A DNA stretch of 30,270 nucleotides from a virus. The notes beneath the pieces are model-generated. The model saw only the letters and a list, made by a program, of their open reading frames with translations. It made no database searches and had not been told where the DNA came from. The stretch spans positions 1 to 30,270 of the IMG/VR virus record IMGVR_UViG_3300043446_000461. One strand, given 5' to 3'. Positions 7,143 through 14,689 of the stretch are shown piece by piece (within the stretch, counting starts at the first letter, position 1; the number at the start of each line of letters is the position of its first letter). The translations under genes were made by a program, and so were the position numbers.

Positions 7143-8231
7143 ATGTCAAACGAAGTCCAATCGGCTAACGCAGGAGCCGACCAAAAACCTGTGGTCAAAA
7201 ACATATCAAATAGCGAGCTCATCGCTATGCGGTATCGGGCTATGTCGGAGGCTCAAAAGGTGTCAAAATCGCCTGAAAAGCCGAAGGAGGAGCCCAAAGA
7301 GGTGGTTCCCAACGAGCCAGAGGAACCGAAGGAGGAGGCGCGGCAAGAAGAGCCCCAGCCAAATTCTGAGGAACCCAAGCCCGAAGAGGAACAGAAGGTT
7401 CTTTCAAAGGACGTTGATCTGGAAAACATGAGTGAGGCAGAGCTTAAGGAGCTTGCCCAGAAACTCGGTAGCAAGGCTGTCGCCCGATTTGGCGAACTCA
7501 CAGCCAAGCGCAAAGCCGCCGAGGAACAACTGGCCGCTCTTCAAGCCGAGCTTGCGAAACGTGGTTCAAACCAGCTAGAAGCCAAGGTGAAGGACAACCC
7601 TTACGCCAACATCGACAATCCTGACGAACTGAAGTCGAAGTATCAGGAGGTCGCTGAGGTTATAGACTGGGCCGACGACTTGCTCGAAAAGGGCGAGGAC
7701 CTAGGTGCTGATGATGTTCTGACAAACGTCAACGGCAAGGACTACACCAAGCGCGAAATCAAGGAAGCGTTGAGGAAGGCGCGTAAAGCGAAGGATGTCT
7801 TCTTGCCCGATCAGGACAAGCAGATTAAACTGAGCAACGAGCGGAAAGCCTTCAAGGAAGCCCTTGTTGAAAGGGCCAAGACAGAGCTTCCTTGGCTCCA
7901 AGGAGAGGACAATGATGTCCGCAAGCAGTACGAGGCGATGATTAGTGATGAGCGGCTGAAGAACATCGAAAAGATGCTTCCTGATGTCGCTCCGCAGTTG
8001 CCTTACCTGCTGGCCCATGCAGCGAATAGCCTGTATGCCCGTCGTCCCGTTGAGACAAAGCCAACGGCCCGACTCTCCCCGCCGTCTCCCGTGGTAAGCC
8101 AGTCAGCGGACTCCAATAAGCCTGAGACCCGTCAGTCCAAGGCCCTGAAAGACCTTTCCGACCGCTTTGGAAAAAGCGGGAGTTACAAGGACTTCAAAGC
8201 AATCCGTGCTCTTCAACTATCTAAATCCTAA
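7143..8231 (+). CDS. Scaffold protein (probable)
   Basis: A 362-residue, highly charged protein located directly before the major capsid gene, the usual place of a scaffold. Residues 40-95 are a low-complexity Glu/Pro/Lys segment, residues 110-150 form a coiled coil (ELTAKRKAAEEQLAALQAEL), and the C-terminus is basic and helical (KDLSDRFGKSGSYKDFKAIR), resembling the helix-turn-helix end by which scaffolds touch the capsid. The ATG at 7143 (MSNEVQ) is preferred to an in-frame TTG 51 bases upstream, which lies inside the hairpin/promoter segment. No SD. A head protease domain was looked for and not seen. The function is inferred from composition and order. Confidence 0.8.
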   Translation: MSNEVQSANAGADQKPVVKNISNSELIAMRYRAMSEAQKVSKSPEKPKEEPKEVVPNEPEEPKEEARQEEPQPNSEEPKPEEEQKVLSKDVDLENMSEAELKELAQKLGSKAVARFGELTAKRKAAEEQLAALQAELAKRGSNQLEAKVKDNPYANIDNPDELKSKYQEVAEVIDWADDLLEKGEDLGADDVLTNVNGKDYTKREIKEALRKARKAKDVFLPDQDKQIKLSNERKAFKEALVERAKTELPWLQGEDNDVRKQYEAMISDERLKNIEKMLPDVAPQLPYLLAHAANSLYARRPVETKPTARLSPPSPVVSQSADSNKPETRQSKALKDLSDRFGKSGSYKDFKAIRALQLSKS

Positions 8232-8236
8232 CTAAC

Positions 8237-9211
8237 ATGGCTTTTTCAAATACCTACAATGTCACGAACCCCGGTTCTGGCGTTTCCAACCGTGAAGACC
8301 TCACGGACGTTCTGACCATTCTGGCTCCCGAGGAGACTCCGGTCCTCTCGCTCGCCAACAAGAGCAAGGCTACCGCCACCTTCAATGAGTGGACTGTGGA
8401 TGTGCTGGCTACCCCGTCCTCGACGGGCATTCAGGAGGGTGCGGACATTTCCAGCTATACGGACAAGTTTGCTGGCCGCGCTCGTCTGGGCAACTACATC
8501 CAACTGTTCCGCCGTGACTTCATGGTGAGCCAGCTTCAACAGGCTGTTGAGTCGGTTGGTCCGGCTCGTATTGCCGAGGCTGAGGCGAAGGCTGTCCGCG
8601 AAATCAAGCGTGACATGGAAAAGACGCTCTGCGGCGATCAGGACCGTTCCGTTGAGGATGGTGCTTCGACCCGCTACGTCACCCGTGGTCTGGGCGACTG
8701 GCTTGATTCGGCTGGTCCTGCGGATGTTCCGTCGAACTTCCGTACCCCTGCTGCCTCCATCCATGCTTCCAGCACGCTGACGGAGAACGCCTTCAACGGC
8801 CTCATCGCCTCCATCTTCACCCAGACGGGTACTGTGGATGCGCTGTCGCTGGTTGCGGGTACGACCCTCCGCCGCACCGTGTCGGGCTACGCTCGTTCGG
8901 ACAACAACACCAACGAGAACGTCTATCACGTTAACCAGATGGCGACGGACAAGGAGATCACCCTCTCGGTGAACACCTATGATTCCGACTTCGGCATCAT
9001 CACCGTCATCAACGGCAATCCGGCGTGCTTGCCCGATTCGTCCCGTGGTTACATCCTCAACCCGAATTATGTCGGCGTTGCGGAACTGATGAGCCTTGGT
9101 TCGACCCGCGTTCCCGATCAGGGCGGCGGTCAGCGTGGGTTCGTGGACGGAGCTATCGCCCTTCAGGTGTTTAGCCCGCTGGCCCACGGCAAGATTACGG
9201 TGGTTTCCTAA
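8237..9211 (+). CDS. Major capsid protein, SU10/DUF5309-like HK97 fold
   Basis: A 324-residue protein right after the scaffold. Its N-terminal half, with DLTDVLTILAPEETPVLSL followed by FNEWTVDVL, matches the DUF5309 capsid family seen in phage SU10 and many environmental podoviruses, which adopt the HK97 fold. The long helical spine is around residues 100-130 (AEAEAKAVREIKRDMEKTL). It assembles the icosahedral shell. The codon pattern is more GC-biased than its neighbours, consistent with strong expression. No SD precedes the ATG (context CTAACTAACATGG), notable for the most abundant virion protein. A strong terminator begins 17 bases after the stop. Confidence 0.92.
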   Translation: MAFSNTYNVTNPGSGVSNREDLTDVLTILAPEETPVLSLANKSKATATFNEWTVDVLATPSSTGIQEGADISSYTDKFAGRARLGNYIQLFRRDFMVSQLQQAVESVGPARIAEAEAKAVREIKRDMEKTLCGDQDRSVEDGASTRYVTRGLGDWLDSAGPADVPSNFRTPAASIHASSTLTENAFNGLIASIFTQTGTVDALSLVAGTTLRRTVSGYARSDNNTNENVYHVNQMATDKEITLSVNTYDSDFGIITVINGNPACLPDSSRGYILNPNYVGVAELMSLGSTRVPDQGGGQRGFVDGAIALQVFSPLAHGKITVVS

Positions 9212-9228
9212 TACTACCTAGTCCTCTC

Positions 9229-9265
9229 AAAAGCCCGTGTGGTACAATGCCGCACGGGCTTTTTT
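9229..9265 (+). terminator. Intrinsic terminator after capsid gene
   Basis: AAAAGCCCGTG (9229-9239) pairs perfectly over 11 bases with CACGGGCTTTT (9253-9263), leaving a 13-base loop and a run of six T (9260-9265). This is a textbook rho-independent terminator. The next start codon, ATG at 9266, follows the T-run without a gap, and the loop holds an extended -10 sequence. Confidence 0.85.
9240..9248 (+). promoter_or_regulatory. Extended -10 promoter candidate inside terminator loop
   Basis: TGGTACAAT fills most of the loop of the post-capsid terminator and matches the extended -10 form seen at 7093, sharing TACAATGC with it. Transcription from it would start about ten bases before the ATG at 9266, beyond much of the stem, so the downstream genes could be restarted independently of capsid-gene termination. 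Confidence 0.5.
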
Positions 9266-9577
9266 ATGCACATTATCACCTCTCTTCCCAAGTATTCGGA
9301 TGGTGAGATTAACCGCGCTTTGATGCGTGAGATTACCACCGGAATCGCCTTAAAACAGGCTTGGGAGGGCGAGCGGGAGAAGATTTGTGCGAAAGAGGCG
9401 GAGAAGATTAAAGACCACCAGAAGTTTGGATTTAAGAATATGCGGTGTCTGGCTGTCACTCCGGCTTGGGAGTGGTTCAATATGCGCCGCAAGTTCGGCC
9501 ATGAGGCCATGCACGATAAGGGCTTCATTAAGGACTACCAGAAGCGTTTCCCCCATCTGGCTCCTAACAAAATCTGA
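9266..9577 (+). CDS. Hypothetical protein, 103 aa
   Basis: Starts MHIITSLPK at ATG 9266, directly after the terminator T-run; an earlier in-frame start at 9239 lies inside the hairpin. The protein is helical and charged (ALMREITTGIALKQAWEGER), with a tryptophan-containing middle (TPAWEWFNMRRKFGHE) and an end rich in Lys/His. Its stop shares a base with the next start (TGATG), so it is coupled to the adaptor gene. No SD. Family not recognised; likely a small virion or assembly protein by position. Confidence 0.75.
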   Translation: MHIITSLPKYSDGEINRALMREITTGIALKQAWEGEREKICAKEAEKIKDHQKFGFKNMRCLAVTPAWEWFNMRRKFGHEAMHDKGFIKDYQKRFPHLAPNKI

Positions 9578-10353
9578 TGCAAGAGGTAACTTACACTTCC
9601 ATCTACGATCAGGTTAAGGCTCTGGCGGGAGTCACGGACTTTACGTCGCAGGAACAGACGCTTATCACCACCCTAGTCAATCGTCGGGCTAGGCTGGCGT
9701 ATGAGGCTTCGGACTTCTGGCCTAGGTGGTTGGTGGTGGGGGAGTCGCGCAATTACAAGACTACGACGGTTAGCGCGGGCAACTTTGTCATTGGCTACAC
9801 CTACACGATTCTGACAGTTGGAAACACCAGTTGGACGAGCATCGGAGCTCAGTCCAATACGGTGGGGGTTGTCTTTGTGGCTACGGGGGTCGGGTCTGGT
9901 ACTGGCACCGCTACGCTTAACAGCAACATCATCCCGTACTCACAAGCGGGTTTGTCCACCATCGACACCTATCTCCGTATCCACAAGAGCTATCAGCCGT
10001 TCTACCAGTATTCCTCTGTTGAGGTGGAGTACTATGTGGACAGTCAGGGAGCCCATGTGGTGGGGGATACGGCTCCTACCACCTCCACCTTCGTAACCTA
10101 CAAAAAGGACTGGGATGGACCCTATACGACGGCTTCGACGAACATCCCTGAAGAGTGGAAGGAGTACTTGGGGCATGGAACCTATGCCGACTTCCTCCGC
10201 CTTGACGCCCAAAACGAGAAGGCTCTCGTTGAGGAAAAGGTCGCGGAGCAAATCCTCCAAGACCAGTTGATGAAGGTGGATGTAACCCGTTCCGTAGGCA
10301 TCCTAGCCCATCGCATTTCCACTCACATGAGCCGAGCCTATCGGCGCAACTAA
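9577..10353 (+). CDS. Head-tail adaptor / tail tubular A-like protein with inserted domain
   Basis: A 258-residue protein following the capsid gene. The N-terminal helix region (SIYDQVKALAG, then LVNRRARLAYEASDFWPRW) and the C-terminal helices (EEWKEYLGHGTYADFLRLD and onward) fit adaptor proteins such as T7 gp11 and P22 gp4, which dock a ring under the portal. Residues about 66-114 (GYTYTILTVGNTSWTSIGAQ and a VATGVGSGTGTAT tail) are a small beta module that I recognise as frequent in phage fibres, here inserted between the adaptor halves. No SD; start overlaps the upstream stop. Confidence in the adaptor role comes mainly from order and helix pattern. Confidence 0.7.
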   Translation: MQEVTYTSIYDQVKALAGVTDFTSQEQTLITTLVNRRARLAYEASDFWPRWLVVGESRNYKTTTVSAGNFVIGYTYTILTVGNTSWTSIGAQSNTVGVVFVATGVGSGTGTATLNSNIIPYSQAGLSTIDTYLRIHKSYQPFYQYSSVEVEYYVDSQGAHVVGDTAPTTSTFVTYKKDWDGPYTTASTNIPEEWKEYLGHGTYADFLRLDAQNEKALVEEKVAEQILQDQLMKVDVTRSVGILAHRISTHMSRAYRRN

Positions 10354-10354
10354 C

Positions 10355-10363
10355 TGCTAGAAT
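10355..10363 (+). promoter_or_regulatory. Extended -10 element six bases before a start codon
   Basis: TGCTAGAAT ends six bases before the ATG at 10370, beginning just after the adaptor stop. If used, transcription would begin at or next to the A of the ATG, giving a leaderless message. The same geometry recurs at 15220. Confidence 0.45.
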
Positions 10364-10369
10364 AAACAC

Positions 10370-10696
10370 ATGGCTAACGCTAAGATTGTCAACACTCCCT
10401 CTCAGGCCATTGCTCAGAGTGGGACCACCCATACGCAGCGCACGATTGGCTCTACGGCTGCGGCTGTCATCAACTGGACGCTCAACGCCAACACCACCCA
10501 TGTGTTTGTGCAGTTTACGGGAGCCAACGCCCGAGTGACGTTGGACGGCTCAACCAACCCGACGACTTCTCTTGGCTTCCAGTATCCTGATGGCTCTACG
10601 GCTTACTGGCCGCGCCAGCTTGCCCTGAATGCCAAAGCCATCCGTGATGACTCGACGGATGTGGTTTGCGAGATTCAGGAGCTCAATTTCCTGTAA
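10370..10696 (+). CDS. Small virion structural protein candidate, 108 aa
   Basis: Starts MANAKIVNTP. The sequence is rich in Thr/Ala/Asn with alternating beta segments (HVFVQFTGANARVTLDGST, AYWPRQLALNAKAIRDD) and looks like a compact beta-sandwich. The family is unrecognised, but the style is that of capsid decoration or tail-associated proteins and it lies in the structural operon. There is no SD; an extended -10-like element sits six bases before the ATG. Its stop shares a base with the next start (TAATG). Confidence 0.75.
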   Translation: MANAKIVNTPSQAIAQSGTTHTQRTIGSTAAAVINWTLNANTTHVFVQFTGANARVTLDGSTNPTTSLGFQYPDGSTAYWPRQLALNAKAIRDDSTDVVCEIQELNFL

Positions 10697-10899
10697 TGCA
10701 GTTTGAAACTCCAATACTTTCCCGTCAGTACACTTCCTCTAGGGGAGTGACGCCAGAGCTTGCCGACAGGGAGTTTTGGAGTGATGTGCTGATGAGCAGG
10801 AAGTATTTCGTCCAGCCTGATGTGGTTTACGGACTCATCACTTCTGCTGGCGATAGGTATGTCGATAATAGTTCCAATCAATTTATAGCTATTTCCTAA
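10696..10899 (+). CDS. Hypothetical protein, 67 aa
   Basis: Starts MQFETPILS at 10696, overlapping the upstream stop by one base. It contains LADREFWSDVLMSRKYFVQP and a polar C-terminus. It ends one base before the fibre gene start. No SD and no recognised family. The tight packing with both neighbours is the main support for it being translated. Confidence 0.6.
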   Translation: MQFETPILSRQYTSSRGVTPELADREFWSDVLMSRKYFVQPDVVYGLITSAGDRYVDNSSNQFIAIS

Positions 10900-10900
10900 C

Positions 10901-13075
10901 ATGGCCGATATTCGCATCAACGCCCTTCCGACGACGGCTACCGACTTTGCGTCGGACGACTACATTGCCATCGACGGAACGACCAATGGCACCCGCAAGC
11001 TAAATGCCAAGACGGCCAATCTGACGTTCTCTGACGTCACTCTTGGCTCCTCCGGTCCGAGCGTGAAGTCGTCGCTGTCTGCGCGTGCGCCGCGTCAGGG
11101 ACTGGTGTTTGATGGGACGGCGGGTGCTACGGTGAGCATTCCGGCGTTTGGAACTGGAAACTGGTCTTTTGTTTTTTGGTCAAATCCTAGCTCATTCCCA
11201 AGTGCCATTAATCACGTTACTGGCGGATCATCTGCGCTTGCTATCTATTTCGACGCATCTGGAACGATTGGAGTGGGACAAGACGATGTTTCCGCTGGAT
11301 CTACTAGTTTCAACGCAAGTGGAACCATTGGGAAAACAGATGCTTGGGCAGTTGTAACTTCTAGCGGTGTTACAACTGTTTACAAAAACGGAGTTGCTAC
11401 GGGTTCACAAACCCTAGGGCTGAATTTCTCAAGTGCTATTAGCAAGATTGGGTCAGCACCGGATGGAACCTCCTTAACATACTTTGGTGGCCTGTCTGGT
11501 GTTTTGGCCTACAACCGCGCCCTCTCGGCGTCGGAGGTGGTGAGCTTGTATGAGGCGGGTGCGCCGGCGGGTGCGGATTACAACAGCGCGAGCAATACGA
11601 GCCTGATTACTGGCGACAATTCTACGTTTGCCAGCGATACAGGGTACTGGACGAAATCAATCGCCACTATTTCAGGCGGTAACCTAAATCTATCGTCAGA
11701 CGCCTCCTACATTTTTAGAGCTAATCTTTTAGTTATTGGTAAAAAGTATCGCTACGTTACAAGCATCTCGGCTAACACTACATCGGTACTTATTGGCTCC
11801 GGTTCTGGCGCTGGTTATGGAACAGTTACAACTACTGGAACTATTACCGGCGAATTTACAGCCACTTCGACGACATTTGTAATTTATCAATCAGGAGCCG
11901 GTGCTGCGACCGTTGGTGATATCACTTTGTTTTCACTCGGCCTCCTGCTCGCCCCCGACGCGGCCCAAGCAGGCGGCGGGCTGGTGTGGTACGACACGAG
12001 CGGCAACGCGGCCAACATCACGCTGCCTGCGTCTGGGGTGACGTGGAATGTGCCGAGCAGCCGTTATCTGGGCGGAAATTGGACGACGAGCGGCAACCTC
12101 ACCGTCAGCGGGACGGGGACGAGCACGTTTTCGTCAATCGTAGACATCAACAACGATCTCTACATCGGCGCAGGAAACATCCTCGCGCTGGCCCGCAATA
12201 ACCCGACGTACAACACGATCAAGCGGGACACCACTAATGGCGGCATCTTGCTGACCGCGAACAGCAATCAGCTTTTCTTCAAGGATAACGGCAACCTCCT
12301 CCTCGGCACGGTCATCGACGGCGGGCAGAAGTTGCAGGTGAACGGGACGGCGTATGTCAGCGGCAACGCGACGTTTGCGGGGACGGTCCGATCTAACACG
12401 CAAGAGGGCTTCAAAATCGCTGCTGCTTCCGGCTATTTCGCTGGCTACGAAGCTGACGGCACGACCCTCAACGGCTACCTCCAATTCATCAATTCAGTCG
12501 GCACGTTACTGAATCAGTCGATTGCTGGGAAAAACATAGCGTTGGCAATTGCAGGTACTCCGCAGCTCACGCTCACCACCGGCGACGCGACGTTTGCGGG
12601 GAACATTCAAGGCACCACCGGTAACACTCGTTTGAAAAACATCGGAGCAGATGCTTCGAGCACTCCGGTTGTTGTATTTGATGATTCATCTGGTGGTAGT
12701 GCGACCCACACCCTAGTCAGTCTACAGCGCTCTGAAACCGAGGTCGGAACGATTACGGTTTCAAACACCACAACTGGTTTTAATTCCACATCTGACGTTC
12801 GTCTCAAAACCAACATCCGCGATTTCACCAACAGCGGTGCAATCATTGATTCCATCAAGCCGCGTATCTTTGATTGGAAGACAGGCGAAAAGGACACCGT
12901 TGGGTTTGTCGCTCAAGAGTTGAATGCGGTGTTTCCGCAAGCGGTGGCGGTTGGCGATTCCGACCCCGACACGATCACTAATCGTTGGGCATTGGATGCT
13001 TCAAAGCTCGTTCCAGTTCTTGTTGCCGAAATCAAAGCTCTACGCGTCCGTGTGGCTGCACTCGAAAACAACTAA
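10901..13075 (+). CDS. Tail fibre with LamG-like domain and S74 self-cleaving chaperone
   Basis: A 724-residue modular fibre. Residues 1-45 (MADIRINALP...) look like a virion-attachment segment. Residues about 64-225 form a LamG/concanavalin-like domain ending LSASEVVSLYEAG. Residues about 235-345 resemble a carbohydrate-binding jelly roll (STFASDTGYWTKS, GKKYRYVTSIS). A shaft of short beta repeats follows (KLQVNGTAYVSGNATFAGTV). The C-terminus is a Peptidase_S74 intramolecular chaperone: SDVRLKTNI places the catalytic pair at S631 and K636, and cleavage before S631 would release the chaperone after trimerisation. It ends in a coiled coil. Base composition alternates sharply between GC-rich and AT-rich blocks that match domain borders. 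No SD. It probably binds host surface glycans. Confidence 0.9.
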   Translation: MADIRINALPTTATDFASDDYIAIDGTTNGTRKLNAKTANLTFSDVTLGSSGPSVKSSLSARAPRQGLVFDGTAGATVSIPAFGTGNWSFVFWSNPSSFPSAINHVTGGSSALAIYFDASGTIGVGQDDVSAGSTSFNASGTIGKTDAWAVVTSSGVTTVYKNGVATGSQTLGLNFSSAISKIGSAPDGTSLTYFGGLSGVLAYNRALSASEVVSLYEAGAPAGADYNSASNTSLITGDNSTFASDTGYWTKSIATISGGNLNLSSDASYIFRANLLVIGKKYRYVTSISANTTSVLIGSGSGAGYGTVTTTGTITGEFTATSTTFVIYQSGAGAATVGDITLFSLGLLLAPDAAQAGGGLVWYDTSGNAANITLPASGVTWNVPSSRYLGGNWTTSGNLTVSGTGTSTFSSIVDINNDLYIGAGNILALARNNPTYNTIKRDTTNGGILLTANSNQLFFKDNGNLLLGTVIDGGQKLQVNGTAYVSGNATFAGTVRSNTQEGFKIAAASGYFAGYEADGTTLNGYLQFINSVGTLLNQSIAGKNIALAIAGTPQLTLTTGDATFAGNIQGTTGNTRLKNIGADASSTPVVVFDDSSGGSATHTLVSLQRSETEVGTITVSNTTTGFNSTSDVRLKTNIRDFTNSGAIIDSIKPRIFDWKTGEKDTVGFVAQELNAVFPQAVAVGDSDPDTITNRWALDASKLVPVLVAEIKALRVRVAALENN

Positions 13076-13084
13076 TCTTCACCC

Positions 13085-13408
13085 ATGCAAACCTCGATCT
13101 CGCCCGTCGCCGTCTATCCGGCCACCGCCAACACGCTCTACATCCGCTCCATCGGTCTCGGCCCGCCGCCGTCGTACTACTACGAGTTGCAGGAGGTCAC
13201 GGTGGTCCCTCCGATTCCCGAGCAGCTTGATCCCACGGACGGCTCGGTGATTGTCGCGGCTGTTCCCGAGCAGACCACGGTGGTGGTGCTCAAGAACGGC
13301 AATGTGTCGATGACGCAGGAGCAATGGGATGGCTGGTCTGAAACCGTCAATGATGACGAGTACCAGCTTGATTCCATCTCGGCCAATCTTGGGCTAACCC
13401 GTGCGTGA
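13085..13408 (+). CDS. Hypothetical protein downstream of fibre, 107 aa
   Basis: Starts MQTSISPVAV. It has a beta-rich first half (TANTLYIRSIGLG, SYYYELQEVTVV) and a helical end (MTQEQWDGWSETVNDDEYQLDSI). GC-rich like the GC blocks of the preceding fibre gene, suggesting it moved with the fibre as a unit. It might be a fibre assembly or capping factor, which is inference from position. No SD; its stop overlaps the GTG start of the next gene by eight bases. Confidence 0.75.
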   Translation: MQTSISPVAVYPATANTLYIRSIGLGPPPSYYYELQEVTVVPPIPEQLDPTDGSVIVAAVPEQTTVVVLKNGNVSMTQEQWDGWSETVNDDEYQLDSISANLGLTRA

Positions 13409-13850
13409 GCAGCTAAAAGCTGCCTTCACCAAGTTCCCATTCTGCCTAGCCACCTACGTTTGCCTGATAGGCGCGGGGTGGCTTTTGTTTGTAGGATGGG
13501 AGCCTGTTAAGGACAATCCTCCCGTCTATGTCAGGGAGGTGGAGGTAAGGGCTGGGGAGAGGGCTTGGCAGGTAAGCCATACGGGAAGCATGAAACCCTT
13601 CCTTCAGGGAGGGGAGTATGTCGTTACGGTGGCTAATTACGACGCCATTAGGCTAGGCCAAATCTTGGTTTATCACGCTCCCTACAACAAGAGCCCCATA
13701 GTGCATAGAGCTGTCCAGAAGGACAAAGATGGATGGATAATGTCAGGCGACGCCAATAGGCATACAGAATCCTTCTATCGCGTAACTAAGGAAAACTACT
13801 TAGGAACTGTGGTGGCCGTCTACAGGCTTGACAAAACCAAAGCTAATTAA
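13401..13850 (+). CDS. Signal peptidase I-like membrane protease (S26 family)
   Basis: A 149-residue protein with one N-terminal membrane segment (about 13-32, ending GAGWLLFVGW) and an S26 catalytic domain. The nucleophile is S63 in GSMKP; IVHRAV places H102 where the archaeal/ER/SipW-type enzymes have the general-base histidine instead of the bacterial lysine; SGDAN (115-119) is the conserved third box. The short form lacks the large cap domain of bacterial LepB. The usual extra Asp after GDAN is not obvious (RHTES follows). Start is GTG overlapping the upstream stop. It sits just ahead of the holin gene, so it may process an exported phage or host protein during lysis or envelope remodelling. 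There is no DNA-binding domain, so it is not a LexA-type repressor. Confidence 0.82.
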   Translation: MREQLKAAFTKFPFCLATYVCLIGAGWLLFVGWEPVKDNPPVYVREVEVRAGERAWQVSHTGSMKPFLQGGEYVVTVANYDAIRLGQILVYHAPYNKSPIVHRAVQKDKDGWIMSGDANRHTESFYRVTKENYLGTVVAVYRLDKTKAN

Positions 13851-13862
13851 CTCAATAAGGCG

Positions 13863-14024
13863 ATGACTACTGAACAAGCCCTCAATAACCTATATGCCGC
13901 GAGCCGCCGTGCTCCTCTAACTGCTGAAGAGCACGAAATCCTCAGAAAGTCGGCAGAACTCCTATTAGAAGCGATTAAGCCCAAAGAGGAGGGGAAGGTA
14001 GCGGAATTCCCCAAATCGCCTTAA
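13863..14024 (+). CDS. Small acidic protein, 53 aa, unknown
   Basis: The frame reads MTTEQALNNLYAASRRAPLT then a helix AEEHEILRKSAELLLEAIKP and a short polar tail. It resembles small two-helix phage proteins that often occur next to lysis genes, but I cannot name a function. A weak AAGG lies close to the ATG. It lies between the signal-peptidase-like and holin genes, in the same direction, with 12- and 33-base gaps. Confidence 0.7.
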   Translation: MTTEQALNNLYAASRRAPLTAEEHEILRKSAELLLEAIKPKEEGKVAEFPKSP

Positions 14025-14057
14025 AACGCAAGCAATGGCCGTTTAAAGGCCTATTTC

Positions 14058-14519
14058 ATGGACCTATCCACTCTACTCGCAGGACCGATAGGGTCCATTT
14101 TAGGACTAGGGGGAGCCATCTTCCAAAAGTGGCTCTCCATGAAGGAGGCTAGGGAGAAGCATCAGATGAAGCTGGAGGAGCTAAAGCTGGCCTCCCAGAT
14201 TGACCTCCAGAAGGCAGACATAGCCCTCAGATCGACGATTGAGGAGGGCAACGCTCAAACCTTCGGGAAAGCCATAGACGCCCAAGCTGGGCTGAAGGCC
14301 AATTCGGGGTGGGCTTCCGACGTTCTAGCCCTGTTCCGTCCCGGCCTCACTTTGGCCCTTTGGGTGAGCTCAATGATTCTCGCGGTGTGGTATCGTGATA
14401 GCAATCCAGAGCTTATGAGTTTCATCATCACCTCCACCTTTGGGATGTTCTCCATCTCAGTTGGCTATTGGTTCGGGGTGCGTACTGAGCAGAAGATGGC
14501 AATTAGGAGCGTCAAATGA
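14058..14519 (+). CDS. Holin, three-transmembrane type
   Basis: A 153-residue protein matching the Holin_3TMs pattern: a hydrophobic N-terminus (PIGSILGLGGAIF), a long charged helix (KEAREKHQMKLEELKLASQI), then two membrane segments at about 95-111 (LTLALWVSSMILAVWY) and 118-140 (FIITSTFGMFSISVGYWFG), ending in the family-typical YWFGVRT plus basic tail. Holins assemble in the inner membrane and trigger release or activation of the endolysin. AAAGG lies about eight bases upstream of the ATG. The stop overlaps the next start (ATGA). Confidence 0.83.
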   Translation: MDLSTLLAGPIGSILGLGGAIFQKWLSMKEAREKHQMKLEELKLASQIDLQKADIALRSTIEEGNAQTFGKAIDAQAGLKANSGWASDVLALFRPGLTLALWVSSMILAVWYRDSNPELMSFIITSTFGMFSISVGYWFGVRTEQKMAIRSVK

Positions 14520-14689
14520 ACGTCCCACGCCAAGTAGGTAGTGATGTCCTAGCAATGGTGAGTGCCACCAGTAGCATTGCCGCTTGGCAGGAGCAGATTG
14601 ACTGGGGCCTCCGCATCCTAGCCTCCCTTCTAGCCATTGCGGCTGGTGTCTACTCCATTGTGGTACGCTATCGGAGAGCTAAGCGATGA
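14516..14689 (+). CDS. Small single-pass membrane protein, 57 aa, lysis cassette
   Basis: MNVPRQVGS start, an amphipathic stretch, then one membrane segment at about 31-50 (LRILASLLAIAAGVYSIVV) and a basic end (RYRRAKR). It is linked by ATGA overlaps to the holin before it and the basic protein after it, and has AGGAG six bases before the ATG. It may be a second holin, an antiholin or another lysis regulator; it is not a recognisable spanin since it lacks a lipobox. Confidence 0.78.
   Translation: MNVPRQVGSDVLAMVSATSSIAAWQEQIDWGLRILASLLAIAAGVYSIVVRYRRAKR

Noticed and set aside
8246-9187. 313-codon minus-strand ORF
   Set aside because: Antisense shadow of the major capsid gene, produced by its codon bias.
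13401-13850. LexA/S24-type repressor
   Set aside because: No helix-turn-helix and no self-cleavage site; it has a membrane anchor and signal-peptidase boxes instead.
14038-14050. GGCC/GGCC hairpin before the holin gene
   Set aside because: Only a four-base stem with no T-run, so not called a terminator.
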